The notes under the pieces are model-generated. The model saw only the letters and a program-made list of their open reading frames with translations, had not been told where the DNA came from and made no database searches. The position numbers and the translations under genes were made by a program. Positions 35,640 to 47,266 of a stretch of 64,000 nt of DNA are shown in pieces; the stretch's first letter is position 1, and each line of letters starts with the position of its first letter. Origin of the DNA: Ophioderma brevispina (Eukaryota; Echinodermata; Ophiuroidea; Amphilepidida; Ophiodermatidae); contig JAMKCH010012521.1 of the NCBI GenBank assembly GCA_023653785.1, forward strand, positions 1 to 64,000. Reading direction: 5' to 3'.

Positions 35640-36325
35640 GCTGGCATCCCTCAATTGTCGATGAGGTCAAAGGTCAACATGCAAGGTCAAAGGTTAGGTG
35701 AGGTCAAGTTGTAAAATAGGACTTGGAATGAAAAATGTAAAATTGTACCTCTTTGAAAAGTTGACGGGTTCAATTGGAACCAAACTTGAATCAAGGTGCA
35801 ACATGGGCTCCCTAATTTGTTGATGAGGTCAAAGGTAACATTACCAAGGTCAAAGGTCAGTGAGGTCAAGTTATAAAGGCTGAACGTAAATGTAAAATTG
35901 ACCTCATTGAAAAGTTCAATTGGAACCATAAAAAACAAATACAAAGTTAAAAAAAAAAAAAACATGGGATCCCTCATTTGTGATGAGGCAGAGGTTCACA
36001 AACCAAGGTCAGGTCATGTGAGGTAAGGTAAAAAATGGGCTGAAAATGTAAAATTTGACCTTATTTGAAAAGGTCAATTGAACCAAACTTGAATCATAGG
36101 TGCAACATGGGACCCCATTTGTTGATGAGGTCAGAGGTCACATACCAAGTCAAAGGTCATGTGAGGTCAAGTTGTAAAATGGGCTGAAAGGTAAAGACCT
36201 CATTTGAAAAGTTGAAGAATTCAAGTGGAACCAAACTGAATCATAGGTTGCAACATGGGATACCTTCATTTGTTGATGATGTCAAAGGTCACCAATATCA
36301 AGGTCAAAGGTCATTGGAAGCCTAT
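35640..36325. repeat. minisatellite of about 140 bp units with AGGTCAAAGGTCA
   Basis: Four to five diverged units, each running GATGAGGTCAAAGGTCAC, CAAGGTCAAAGGTCA, GTGAGGTCAAGTTGTAAAAT, GAAAAGTTGA, CAATTGGAACCAAACTTGAA, GGTGCAACATGGGATCCC. The AGGTCA hexamer occurs two to five times per unit, often as a direct repeat with one base between. Confidence 0.9.
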
Positions 36326-38029
36326 CATTCACTAACCGCGCGGCAGGCGACACAGCGGTCGAGGACCGATGTATTTATGCTATTATGTCAAGAAAATAAT
36401 TTCAGTGAGTAATTTGCTGCAACGCGTATTTGTGAACTTATCATTCACTCAAGAATCTTTCACTCCAAGGAGTGACTTGGAAGAGCATTAATTGACCAAT
36501 CAGGTGGAAGGATTCCAATTTGTGACTAATACCGACCGACAGAATAGTATGAGGTGTATTCTATTAAAGACAGCACATCACCCAATTCAAGTTTAAAAAG
36601 TCTAAGAAAGTGCTTCATTTAACACTAATAAGCAAAAGAAAAGAAACCGCTACCTCCAGGACAATCCCCCATAACCCCAACCCCCACCCCACCCAAGAGC
36701 ACTAGGCAATCTTGTATGTCAGTATGTGGTGTTGTTAATGCATAATCAGCAATATTGATATTGTATGTATGAATCATCTGATTTTAAATTAGTATTAAAT
36801 CATAAAATGTGTCTTTTACAACCTATTCTAAAATACATCGTTGAGTATTTTGATAATTACAAGTTGATGCGAATTTGTGAATATTCATACCGTATCACAG
36901 CTAAAATCATCGTAGAATGTACCGAAAAAAAGCACCAGAAAACAACACGCAAAGAAATTTGACCGACACGCCTGGAGGAGAATGGACAATATATACGCCT
37001 TACAACGTTGGTATTCAAAGTTGACACGACCCTAATGTATTATGCATAAGGTACTGAATAATAGATGCGCATTTGTGACGTTTTGTTGCTTTGTTTTAAA
37101 ATTGTCCCCTGCGTGTACGCGTTTACCAGACCAGTCGATTGGTTCATCAATCGATATGGCATACTTCATAAGTCACTCAATATATGCATATTATATCCAC
37201 TGATGCATAGTGTTGCTGAATGTATTGAGGCGTTCTATATGAGTTGTGAATACAGGGACAATTAGCAGGAATGATCGTGTTAAAAGGGGCTGAATAAAAT
37301 AACAGGAATGCTGATAGATGCATTTTTATTCACGGAAAGAGAGAGCAGACCAGAAGAAAGGAAACATATTTTTAATAGATGTAGGGCTGTAATTAGGTTG
37401 TAAATAAAAAGACATATTTTAATCATTTTAAGACTAATGAAGAGTGTTAATCAGACTAATTCATACGTGTTACTATAGGGATTATATGCATTGGACACCA
37501 CTGACTGGACAAACAAGATTGCCTCAGTCTCTTGCCCCACCCATACCCCACATGACCGTATTCATGGAAATAATGAATGAGTTAAAACAAGCCTAGTCTA
37601 GGTAGTAGTTTGAGATGGCTTGACCAAATGACCGCAGGTTTATTGGTTTGACAATTATTGCCAGATCAAAAACCTAGATATAACTTAAAACCTACTTGCC
37701 TACTCTGGCTGCTGGCCATGGTCTTGCCAGTGAGAAGTATTAACTACCGCAGCTAGATTCCCCTATCCTAATAATAATCATTACAGCATCATAATGATTA
37801 AACATTACTGTGCACTGCCCAATCATATTCACATAAATTTCACATCATCGGATTTGCACCGTATTACCAAAATAACATCATGGGAAATTACCTCATTTGC
37901 ATCTTCTTTTGATCTCAAAGTATAAACAAGTGATTCAGCACAAAAATCTTGCGACAGACTGATTAAAACACCAAAATGATTACAGTGCTACCCCATGGTC
38001 CTGTCAAAGATTTTACAAGGGGGGGCCTG
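36326..38029. other. anonymous sequence, no gene seen
   Basis: AT-rich. The small frames at 36765-37265 show no domain. Confidence 0.4.
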
Positions 38030-38165
38030 CCTCGGGTATTGGCATATTGCTGGAATGTAAAAAGAGAATCGCTGTGTGGGAGGAGTGGTAAATATACCCC
38101 CCCCCCCCCGCAACATTATATGATGGACTTTGGCCCAAAGCCAAAAAACATGAGAGAGCATGGGC
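38030..38165 (+). mobile_element. 5'-truncated SINE tail
   Basis: GGCATATTGCTGGAATGTAA, then GGAGGAGTGGTAAATA, a C run and TTATATGATGGACTTTGGCC follow the same order as the 3' half of the SINE at 47400-47745. Confidence 0.6.
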
Positions 38166-38820
38166 AACTTGCTGCGGGCGCCCATTTACATTATATTTGT
38201 ATTCATTGTCTAAGTTAACTTGTATTTATCATTAAGAAAAGAACAGATGTGAGAAGAAAGTAAAGAAAGTGCCAGCTGATTCAGAATTTGGTAAGAATAT
38301 ACAATTGTAATTTTCTGATTCAGAATTTGGTTAAAAACAAAAAAATATTACAATTGTAATTTTCTAAACAAAGGTTTTCATCCTATTCTGTCTCATGTGA
38401 GAACCAGAACCAGAAATGATGCTTGCAGCCGTATTTGAATAACTTCCAGAACAATTTGCAATTCAAGAGCAAGCCAATTCCCCCAGAACCACATGTAATA
38501 CTCAAAACGGGCGACAGATGGAAGGAATAATGGCAGTATACACAATATTAAAATTATAAGGTACACATAGTTTAGCCACCTAGAGCACATTACATACACC
38601 TTTAGAGATGCTTGTTTTTTTAGCTGATTGATAATTCCATAGGGGTGTTCTGATTGAGTTCACTAGTTGAATCAATGGAATTTTTAGCATGCTTGACGAA
38701 AGACTACCAGATGAATATTGTGACCGATTTAGATTGAGGAAAAGTTCTGCGAGTACTTTATGACCAAATTTTATGTGGTCCTGTCATAGAAACCTACCTA
38801 TAATATCTTGCTTATTGCAG
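38166..38820. other. anonymous sequence with one short duplication
   Basis: CTGATTCAGAATTTGG and ACAATTGTAATTTTCT each occur twice at 38276-38366, as a tandem pair. Otherwise I see nothing. Confidence 0.45.
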
Positions 38821-38965
38821 GGGGTAGGACACGATCTGCTAGAATTGGCATGGGGTTTCCAAACGGTGACTTGTGGAATTGCCTACGTGCATTTACTATG
38901 GCAGTCGCTTGGTTTCCCAGTGAATTACAAAATAATCCTTAAACTTGTTCAAACAAGTTCTTTGA
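38821..38965 (+). CDS. possible upstream exon of the RA-domain gene (weak)
   Basis: A TTGCTTATTGCAG acceptor and a TTTGA/GTAAGT donor enclose 145 bp open in one frame (GVGHDLLELAWGFQTVTCG...). The exon would end in phase 1, matching the phase needed by the exon at 41949. The peptide has no domain I recognise, and a match of this kind could arise by chance. Confidence 0.2.
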
Positions 38966-39984
38966 GTAAGTATTAATACATTTAGGAAAAAAAATATTGA
39001 CTTCAAATACGTCGGTTAGTGGATTAACACCGCTTCAAAATAGGGTAATTTTCCAATACCGGTCATTTAGATTTAAATATTAGTGACAAGGCCAGTCTTT
39101 AGTTTTTTTTCAAAGTCTTGTATGTAACCGTTCGATAATGCGGTTAAAAGCGCCCGCCTAACGTTAAGTCTTGAAACAGGACTAGCACCCTTAAATTGAT
39201 GCTGTTTTGAATTCGTGTTGCTGTTGGTTGGCATGTCCTCCCCCCCCTGATTTTGCCAGAAAAAACAACAGAGTGCTTCATGAATGTCAACATCATCTAT
39301 CATTTAGTTTTGATTTTTATTGCAGAGTGAAAGGGAGGTTACCATGAAGCGACCGAGAACTGCTCTTTTCCATCTGTATCAACATACAACACTCCGTGCT
39401 TGCAAAACAGCCTCAAAATGAAAACACTATTTTATGATAAATAGAAAAATTAAAAAAAACTTATTATAATAAGTTGTAAAAAAAAGTTGAAAATAAACAT
39501 AACTTGAAATTAAAAAACAGACGTCACTTGTAACATTGAAATGACTAAATAATGAATAATGAAATACCAGAAGGCAACCACGCGACCAATGTTTTGGCAC
39601 ATCCCATATGGTCCTTTTGTGTTGAGTTAACCCCCCCCCCCCCCCCCCCCGGGGCCAAATCTACTCACTAATTCTGCTTTTTGTACAATTCTTAATCTCT
39701 CTTAAATTTGTATAAGGTGTTTTGATCAGCTTGTCTATGCCGATAATCTTTGACCTTTTGAATCTTTTTAGAAAAGTGTTAGCTAATGTAGACCTGCTGA
39801 ACACAGCTCTGATCTCTTTGTTTTTACCCGCACTCATTTTTTCTGTGTTATTATTTGTATTTAGGGAACTTTAATCAAATGGCAATGGAATTTAACATAC
39901 TTGGCTTTGATTTGTAATTCTATCTAGTTTGGTGTTGCCTGAACTGTAGTGCAGGCGAAGACACATTACTGCCACCAACTCAAG
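38966..39984. other. anonymous sequence with a long C run
   Basis: A run of about 20 C followed by GGGG sits at 39631-39654, a likely assembly weak spot. No gene seen. Confidence 0.4.
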
Positions 39985-40085
39985 TCAGTGTGAACCATAG
40001 AGACCTGCATGTCATGGCCGAGTCAAAGGTCATATACCTAGATCTAAGGTCATTGGAGGTCAACTTGTGCAGGAGTGAAGGAAAG
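39985..40085. repeat. AGGTCA-type repeat fragment
   Basis: GAGTCAAAGGTCATATACC, CTAAGGTCATTGGAGGTCAA and GTGCAGGAGTGAAGG recall the unit of the array at 35640-36325, in a single degraded copy. Confidence 0.5.
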
Positions 40086-40967
40086 GTGACAGCCGGACCA
40101 CTCGTGTTCGAGACCCGCTCTTGTTTTCTGAAGTTGTATTTAGTCACACTGGATTATGTTTTTAAATTCAGTAGACAAAGGGCCCTCAGGGAGGACATGG
40201 TCCCACTAAACATGGAATCTTGCCAGTAGTGTTGTGCGCCAATCAAATGGCTTAAACAGGATGGTCGAAACTCAGCACCCCTCATCCTTTTTGTAATCTA
40301 ATAAATATGTTACCATCCAGGACTCGACATTAAGTAGACCCAGGTATTCAAAAAAACTAAAATGATCCTTCATGGAGCTAGCAGTTATATGTAATTCCAG
40401 TAACATTTGTGACATCCTAAACATAATGCCCTTTTGATACAGTAAATTCCATTCTCTTATATAGATAGGCAATGTCATATATCCAAAATTCAATGTACTG
40501 CTTTACACTGAATTGGGTTCTACTCAGGGTTTCAATAGGTGGGCCTCTCTGTTTCAGATTGTATACCAAACATGCTATCACCTCCAATATCGAAGCACAA
40601 TATTATTACCAACATGTTGCAGATCATGTGCAGCTCTATTTAACATTGGATCCCAAGATTGATGGTTGATGCCAAACCATGCTTTTGACAAGTATATATC
40701 TTTGTATTGATGAAATCAGTGAGGGGATTACTGGATAACAATCAAAACTAAATGATGAAAAGACAGATTAGATGCTTTGACCTATAATGATATTTTCGGG
40801 AAATTGCCACCATACTTCTCTTTTTATACTCCTGGCGGCCAGGCTTGCGGTCAGAATATGAACACGCGCTCCTCAATGTTCCTCGTACAAAAAGTTCAAT
40901 GGGTGATATACTATATGGACATGTATCCATGGCATCTTGCAAAATTTTCTTATTGCCTATTGTGCCC

Positions 40968-41055
40968 AGAGGGCAGCAAACCATACATCACAGAGGGCAG
41001 CAAACATTCCAGTCCTACCAGAACATATAAGTCCTAGATCAAATGAAGGGCATAT
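40968..41055 (+). pseudogene. degraded partial copy of the 41949 exon
   Basis: AGAGGGCAGCAAACATTCCA then GTCCTACCAGA, ATAAGTCCTAGATC and AATGAAGGG match the segment at about 42155-42220 of the downstream exon (AGAGGGCAGCAAACATTCCA, GTCCTACCAGACATATGAGT). The copy has an in-frame stop where the exon reads MSP. It is fragmentary, about 88 bp, with no splice sites of its own. Confidence 0.7.
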
Positions 41056-41067
41056 TACATGTGTGGT

Positions 41068-41390
41068 CTCTAGTGAGAAAAGCCCCGGACTCATGATCAT
41101 TAGACTGTTAAAATTGTGAGTTCGAGCCCCACTGTGGTCTACATGTTTGTGTCCCTGGGCAAGATACTTAATCTCAATTGCCTCGTCAACCCAAGCGAAA
41201 TCTGGGTAGCTGCTATGGGGAATATTATAGGCTTGTGTGCTTGTAAGGCATGTCTTTGAGCAGCCACCTAGATGAAGCGAAATGATTGTGATGATTTCTT
41301 GAAGGCAGCATAATAATTATTGTCAACCATGCTTTGAGCCAGTTTGTGGGGATTAAGCACTATATAAAAACTGGTATTATTATTATTACT
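41068..41390 (+). mobile_element. tRNA-derived SINE with ATT tail
   Basis: TGTGGTCTCTAGTGAGAAAA (A-box side) and GTGAGTTCGAGCCCCAC (B box) form the head. The body has CTGGGCAAGATACTTAATCT. The 3' end AAGCACTATATAAAAACTGG followed by TATTATTATTATTA is the microsatellite tail typical of LINE-mobilised SINEs. Confidence 0.85.
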
Positions 41391-41444
41391 GTTATGCTAT
41401 AGAATGGACTTAAAAGTATTCACCTCTAGCTAGATTCATCAATC

Positions 41445-41800
41445 TTAAAGGCTGACTCAGAGATTTCGAAATATGTGTAGTAATTAAAAATAGTCATCTA
41501 GAACTAAAGATAGTTACCTAAAATGTTAATTCCAAAGTTTGAGGTGAATTGGATTTTACGTTTTCATGCAGGAAACATTTATGCACAGATAACAGCGCCA
41601 TAGGATACTGTGTATAACAAAATTTCCGGATCCGGAATTTTATAACAAAGTTGTGATTTTCTATATGAAGGAGTTTGATTTGAGCTTAGTTAATTCACAC
41701 AATGATTAGTATATGGATAAGCATTATGTACATGCAAAAAATGTGATTTGTTTGAAAATTGAATGCGCCCTCATTGGGAAATCTATGAGTCAGCCTTTAA
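41445..41800 (+). mobile_element. TTAA MITE, AGGCCGACTCAGAG family, copy 3
   Basis: TTAA then AGGCTGACTCAGAGATTTCG at the left and AAATCTATGAGTCAGCCT then TTAA at the right. Non-coding, 356 bp, and only about 150 bp upstream of the first supported exon. Confidence 0.9.
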
Positions 41801-41948
41801 ATCAATCATACTATTATGCATTAGGTCAAATAGAATTACTTTGACCTTAATTGATAAACTGCTATATCAAATGCTGTTTGTATCATTGTATTGCTATTCA
41901 AATCAATAGTCACATTGACATCCTACTTGTCTCTTGCCTCTTGTCTAG

Positions 41949-42434
41949 GTGCAATAAACCAAAGTAGTGGCTACGAGAGACAGAAATTCATGGCTGCTGT
42001 GACCGTGCTCCAAGCCGTGGATCCAGATGGTGCAGTGCAACTACTTCCTCCAGATAAAACCCCATCAATGGAGGCACTAGTGGAAAACCCTGCATCCCCT
42101 GAAGGAGACATTGGAGAGACGACTACTAGATCACCAGATGGCAGCAATCGCACATCACCAGAGGGCAGCAAACATTCCAGTCCTACCAGACATATGAGTC
42201 CAAGATCGAATGAGGGGAGACAAACGATAGTCATAGATCTCAAGAAAGTAGCCAACAAAACAATGCAAGATCTGTAAAAGACAGCAAACCAACCAATAAT
42301 GTGACCATGTCAGAGAGTAGTCATCTCCAGGTGTCACCCAGCAGAGAAATCAAATTGAAGAGCAATCCTAGCTCTGGTAGTGAAGGAGGTAAAAGAAGTG
42401 ATGGAGAGGACAGAAAGAAGAAGACAACATCCGG
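41949..42434 (+). CDS. RA-domain gene, exon with polar linker (frameshifted)
   Basis: This exon encodes the region N-terminal to the first Ras-association-like domain. It follows a good acceptor (TCTTGCCTCTTGTCTAG) and ends at GG/GTAAGA. The first frame (phase 1 in) reads from AINQSSGYERQKF through PSPEG-like repeats to SPRSNEGRQ. After the GGGG at 42214-42217 the coding-like reading continues one frame over (ETNDSHRSQESSQQ... to RSDGEDRKKKTTSG), while the first frame stops at 42275. One missing G would reconcile them, so this is a sequencing error, an allele or a real lesion. The protein here is Ser/Asp/Lys-rich and probably disordered, with two short GSKHSSP/GSNRTSP-like repeats. The 41891 ATG is intronic and not the start. 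The true start lies upstream or was not recognised. Confidence 0.7.
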
Positions 42435-42639
42435 GTAAGACCAGTTCCTGTTTTGTTTGGTGTTTAGGAAAGGACTTCACAATGGTTTTAAAATGTGTTG
42501 AAACAGTCAGATGCAGATGGCCCTGAACACAAATGATCAGGATGCAATTTTCACATTTTCAGTATTTTAATGCAATTCTACATTGTTGTCTCTGCTGAAA
42601 GTATTTTGGAAGTAATCATACAGATACCCAGATAGATGT
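42435..42639. other. intron sequence
   Basis: No feature seen beyond the donor. The non-LTR relic begins at about 42640. Confidence 0.5.
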
Positions 42640-44030
42640 CTGGATGGATGGATGTGCAAAAAAAATCACAAGTTGCATTTCTTGGGTCACCTTGTAGTAT
42701 ATATCTTGTACTAGTAATTAAATTAATTGAACAGGCTAAAATAGATTACTATTCATGTAGAATTAATGAAAATGCAGGTGATCAAAAACACTTGTTTCGT
42801 GTTGTCAATGATCTCTTACTAAAAAGCAAAAATGGTTCTTTGTCAGTATGAATCGGAAGAGGCTCTAGCTGAAAAGTTCTCAGAATTTTTTAGTATGAAA
42901 ATAAGTGATATTTGTAAAGTTTCCTACTATACATACCGTTCCATTCTCATATGAGGCTGAGTCAAACAGCCCCTGTTCATCTCACTTCTTTTAAACCAGC
43001 CAGTGAGTCGGAAGTTTTTGAAGTTATCTGCAAATCACCTTGCAAATCTTGTGAGTTAGATCCAGTCCCAACTTCACTGATCAAAAAGTGCATTGATAGT
43101 TGTTCCTCATATAACCACCATTGTGAACAAATCTTTAGCCGAAGGTGTTTTCCCAACATCACTTAAAGGCCGACTCAGAGATTTCTGAATATATATTTTT
43201 TAATATATTAATTAAAAATAGTCAACTAGAACTAAATATTGTCACCTAAAATGCTCGATTCCAAAGATTGAGATGAATCGGAATTTTCGTTTTGATACAG
43301 TAAGCATTATGTGTAGTAGTACAGTGGCATAGGATACTGTGTATAACAAAAATTATGGATCTGGAATTTTAAAACAAAGATATGATTTTCTATATGAAGG
43401 ACTTCAATTTGAGCCTAGCTATTTCACAGTGATTAGTATATGGACAAGCATTATGTTCATGCAAAAAGCATGATTTGTTTGAAATTTGAGGGGTCCCTCA
43501 TCAGGAAATCTCTGAGTCGGCCTTTAAGACTGCATATATCGGACCATTATTGAAGAAAGCTGGTTTAGACAGTGAAGTCCTTAAAAATTATAGGCCTGTA
43601 GCCAACCTGGGAATTTTGGGAAAGACAATCTTTCTCATGGGTTCCATAGTGCCTACAGGCCTAAGTGCCGAGCATAGAGACTGTTCTCGTGCATGTAGAA
43701 AATTATATCTTGTCTCCATTGGATGATGGAAATGTGATTGCCCTTCCTGTTAGACTTAAGCGCGCCTTCCGATAACATGGATCATAATGTTTTGCCTTAT
43801 CGCAACTTAGGGATTGTGTGGTTACGCGAGAGTGCTCAAAGGGTGTCAATCATACTTATGTGCCACAGACCACAATATGTGCGCACGTCAGAAAATCATC
43901 GTCCAAGCCAGTTATTTCAAGAACTTCTCTGTCCCGCAAAGATCTGCTGTTTGGTCCCCATGGTTTGTAGTTATAACATAAACTCCTGTGCCACAAGATA
44001 ATTCCTGAAATATACAGGAAAATATTAATT
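42640..44030 (+). pseudogene. non-LTR retrotransposon RT relic in intron, split by a MITE
   Basis: 42711-42850 encodes the stretch before the RT (KIDYYSCRINENAGDQKHLF, typical of CR1/jockey-like proteins). 42950-43160 gives CELDPVPTSLIKKC, which matches the D-P-x-P-x-x-LIK block. After the MITE (43163-43527) the RT resumes with [11 protein letters not shown] (about 43580). At 43741-43785 LLDLSAPSDNMDH corresponds to RT motif A (LDLSAAFDTxDH) with one catalytic Asp. Frames are broken several times and the YADD region is lost. It is intronic, in the same orientation as the host gene. Confidence 0.8.
43163..43527 (+). mobile_element. TTAA MITE, AGGCCGACTCAGAG family, copy 4, nested in a LINE
   Basis: TTAA then AGGCCGACTCAGAGATTTCT at the left and GAAATCTCTGAGTCGGCCT then TTAA at the right. 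It interrupts the RT relic between PTSL-type sequence (ACATCAC) and GACTGCATAT. Keeping one TTAA makes the two flanks read through in the RT frame, which shows that the target duplication is TTAA. Confidence 0.95.
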
Positions 44031-45479
44031 AGGATGTTACCAATCAGGTTTCACCATTCATGCTACTAAATGATAACAGTTAGTCCCATTTGAGACTATA
44101 CCAGCTATAGTGTTTACTTGAGTGCCTCATTGAGCTTTGGCTTTCCTCTTTTAACTTAATTATGTTAATCTCGTGTTTATCTTTAACTAGAGTAGAGTGA
44201 CATACATTTGTACCTGTTCTTTTTTCCCAGTTGATGAAACGTGTGGGTGCTATAAGGTCCAAAACCATTAGAGAACCCCAGAAGGGTGGTGAAACAACAG
44301 TGCAAGTGTGACTAAAATTAGGATCACAATGTAACTCATTTTTGGTTTCTAGTGGGTATCCATGCATGTAGCATGGTGTTGTTACTAGCAAAAGCAATCT
44401 ATGTCTGTATGAGAATGCATGAGAGCGTTTTTTTGTTGTGTGGTTTTGGGTTTTTTTTTTTGGTAGCCGCATTACGCAAAGTCCCAATGTACTCAGGTTT
44501 TATTAATATTATGCTGCCATCGGGAAATTGTCACATCATTTTGCTTCACCTAGGTGGCTCCTAGAGAAGGTACACACAAACCTGTGTGATAAGGACCATT
44601 AAAGTTACAACACGTATGAGAATGTGATCGTATATAGTACTTAATCGTATTCATTAATTCTGGGACACGAACGAACAAAACACCGCGTACGTGCGTATCC
44701 TTACCTCGGTAGTGTATGTTCCAATTGCCTGACACTACAACAATAGCGCAACATGATTGCGCCCCTCGCTAGGTCATTCACGTACTGGGTCACCGTACGA
44801 CGGCATTGGCAAAGTGTAACCAGTCAGTACACACACACAAAGGTCGGTGTCTCACGTGTTAATGAAATTGAGAGTTGTAATCGAAAAATCTGATTGATAA
44901 CGAAATTTGCATGTTCGCATGAAGAAAATCTGGATTGTTAGTGCCTCATTGGTTCCAAGGAAGTGAAGTAAACTGATTTAATTCGCCACCTTCTTGAGCC
45001 TGTTAAAGCCTACAACTTGGACATGAGCGGCAATCCGTGGATCACGTACATGATTTTTTGAACTTCAAATTTAAAAAAATTTTAATTGTAACGGCTCTCG
45101 CGTTGGAATAGGATTTGATTCACAATCAGGTTTGGCCTAGCCTACATTTATGCAGTAAGTTATGACTTGGAAATGGAAATGGCGGCGTGGGAGACATCAA
45201 CAATGATAGATTTTGAAACAAATAGTTAATCTTTTAAAATTTATACTCACCTCAGCCTCAGCTAGCGGCAGGCCTGGTGGTACTTGTGACATTAATGAGG
45301 GCTTATTTGGTCGGACCTGCGTGAATGGTGGGTGGGAGGGAGGTCTGCAGCATCTCCTCACTTGCTCACGGGAGCAGGCAGTGTCACCCATATGGATCAT
45401 GGTGGAATTTCTTCCTCGTCTAGGAGATCAGATTCACTTTCATCACTACTGCTGTCACTATCGTGCCCCAATATGACAT

Positions 45480-46735
45480 CGAAATGTATTTTAATTGTTC
45501 TTCGGGCATGGTTGTGTCCAGCCGTACTTCAGTGTTTGTACATTTCTTCTTCCAAGTTTTTGATTACATGACGTCCGCTGCTTTCCATTTTCCAGCGTCA
45601 CATCACTCCAGTGCTTTTTTCGAGTAAATCCTTCAAATCGACATTTTGAAGTGGAATTCTTTTTTGCTACATTTGATTTCACCTAACCAAATAAGTTTTC
45701 TATCGGGTAAGTTCGCAGTGATATGGAGGAATCGAGAATGTCATTTCATGGGACCGCGCAAGTTCGTCAATTACATGTTTGGTGCACTTGGGTTTATGCA
45801 TTTTAATTAACTCATACAGCTGGCATTTGATCATACTTGGATCCCACGATATATTTTCAGATGTCAGCCAATTTTGCATCTCCACTTTTTTTTTTTCATT
45901 GTTGGAACCTTTGATTCCTGCAGATTTAATAGGCTGTCTTGGCCTGAACGATTACACTGCAGTCAGGAATGTTGGAATCACTGAGTTGTACACATTCTGT
46001 GAAGGCCCGCCATTCATTCATCATGTAGGCTCTTCGAACCGTTTTTGATTGTAGCTCGTAAATGCGTTGGGGACGAAGCCATGCTTCGAGCCGGCGTGGA
46101 GGATTATAAGCCTGCTGCCTTTGCCAGTGGGTAACTTTGAACCTCCCGATCCCTCCATTACCAACATTTTGTCACGTGGTGGTTTTGAGAGAATTTTTCA
46201 TCTAAATAGATCACCGGACAATCGGTAAGTCGTATTCTTTTCATTTTTGTTAAGTAGTCATGTCTCTTCGCGTATGATATCGGGGCGTTCCTTAACAATC
46301 TCTCGATTTGGCCGCTTGCTCATAATAATAGCCCATATCCTTTAGAAGCCGTCTCAGTTGTCGATTTTGAACCATTGAATCCAATTTCTGCTTTCAAGCT
46401 CTGGTAGATAGATAATGGTTGTGCCATTGTTTTTGTTCGTACATTTTATCCAACCATCTCCGTACAATTCCTCGGTCGAATTCATCAATTTCATCCAACT
46501 TCGTTGCGTTTTGGCCCTCTCTTCTGGTGAACGGGGTGAGACTTATGCGGTACAACGTTGATCGGGCCTTCACTCCAGTAGCAGCTAGCGTGAGTTTCGC
46601 AGCGTTTCGCCTACTGGGATTTGCTCCAAACTGTTCAGAATTGTCACTCTTTTTGAAAAAATTCCAAACATTGAGTGATATCCCTGCTATGAAAACGGCA
46701 ATATGCCCCTCCCTTTCAAGAATAGGAGGCATTTT
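45480..46735 (-). pseudogene. DDE (Tc1/IS630-like, DDE_3 type) transposase relic
   Basis: On the minus strand, 46735-46394 encodes an N-terminal helix-turn-helix-like region: NVWNFFKKSDNSEQ, AATGVKARSTLYRI, then EIDEFDRGIVRR. Next come ILHAGSKHGFVPNAF (about 46105-46060), a short region where the second catalytic Asp is expected but reads CSVIVQAKTAY, then ENISWDPSMIKCQLYELI (about 45857-45805), and IPPYHCELTRIENLFG (about 45738-45690), which carries the final catalytic Glu block (PYHxELNPIE). Order and spacing match DDE_3-superfamily transposases known from invertebrate genomes. Stops, frameshifts and the missing Asp show that it is inactive. Confidence 0.75.
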
Positions 46736-46919
46736 GTACCGTGATTATTTTGTAAAAATCAAAACAATGAGCCAGCTATCGTAAATCATACTCAATTTAA
46801 AGACTTGACAAGTAGAACTGCACTCCTTTGGTACCAGCTGCCGGCAGTACCGGTTAAATCAGCCCATGCCATAGGGTATTAAAATATTTTAGGGCTAGTT
46901 TTTGTGTTAGAAATGAATG

Positions 46920-46992
46920 AAAACACACACACACACACCACAGTATTGAATAATATAATTATTTTATTTTTTTTTTTTTTTTTTTTTTTAAG
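46920..46992. repeat. CA repeat and T run
   Basis: AACACACACACACACACC at 46922-46939, and a T run with one A interruption at 46962-46990. Confidence 0.85.
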
Positions 46993-47218
46993 GGGGATAA
47001 AAACAATGTTGTCAATGTATTTATGTTGCGTCATGCATAGCTAGAACGACGTCTGTGACGTTTTGTTTTGTTATTTTCGGCTGGTTACCGGGCGTTTTTT
47101 TTAATGTATGTTGTTGGCCAATCCCGATAGACATCGGAGCTTGATGTGGTTGAGCACGTACAACACTGTACATGCACGGGTTGATTGTTCATGCACACCT
47201 GGGTCCCCGCATTTAATG

Positions 47219-47219
<1 letters not shown>

Positions 47220-47264
<45 letters not shown>
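47220..47264. repeat. A homopolymer of about 44 bases
   Basis: An uninterrupted A run. The length is likely inaccurate in the assembly. It sits inside the right end of the DDE transposon. Confidence 0.95.

Positions 47265-47266
<2 letters not shown>

Noticed and set aside
39631..39654. Long C run as a regulatory element
   Set aside because: It is more likely a homopolymer or assembly weak spot, with nothing around it to support a function.
41891..41948. ATG at 41891 as the start of the RA gene
   Set aside because: It lies just upstream of a strong polypyrimidine tract and AG acceptor, and the residues before the acceptor are not coding-like.
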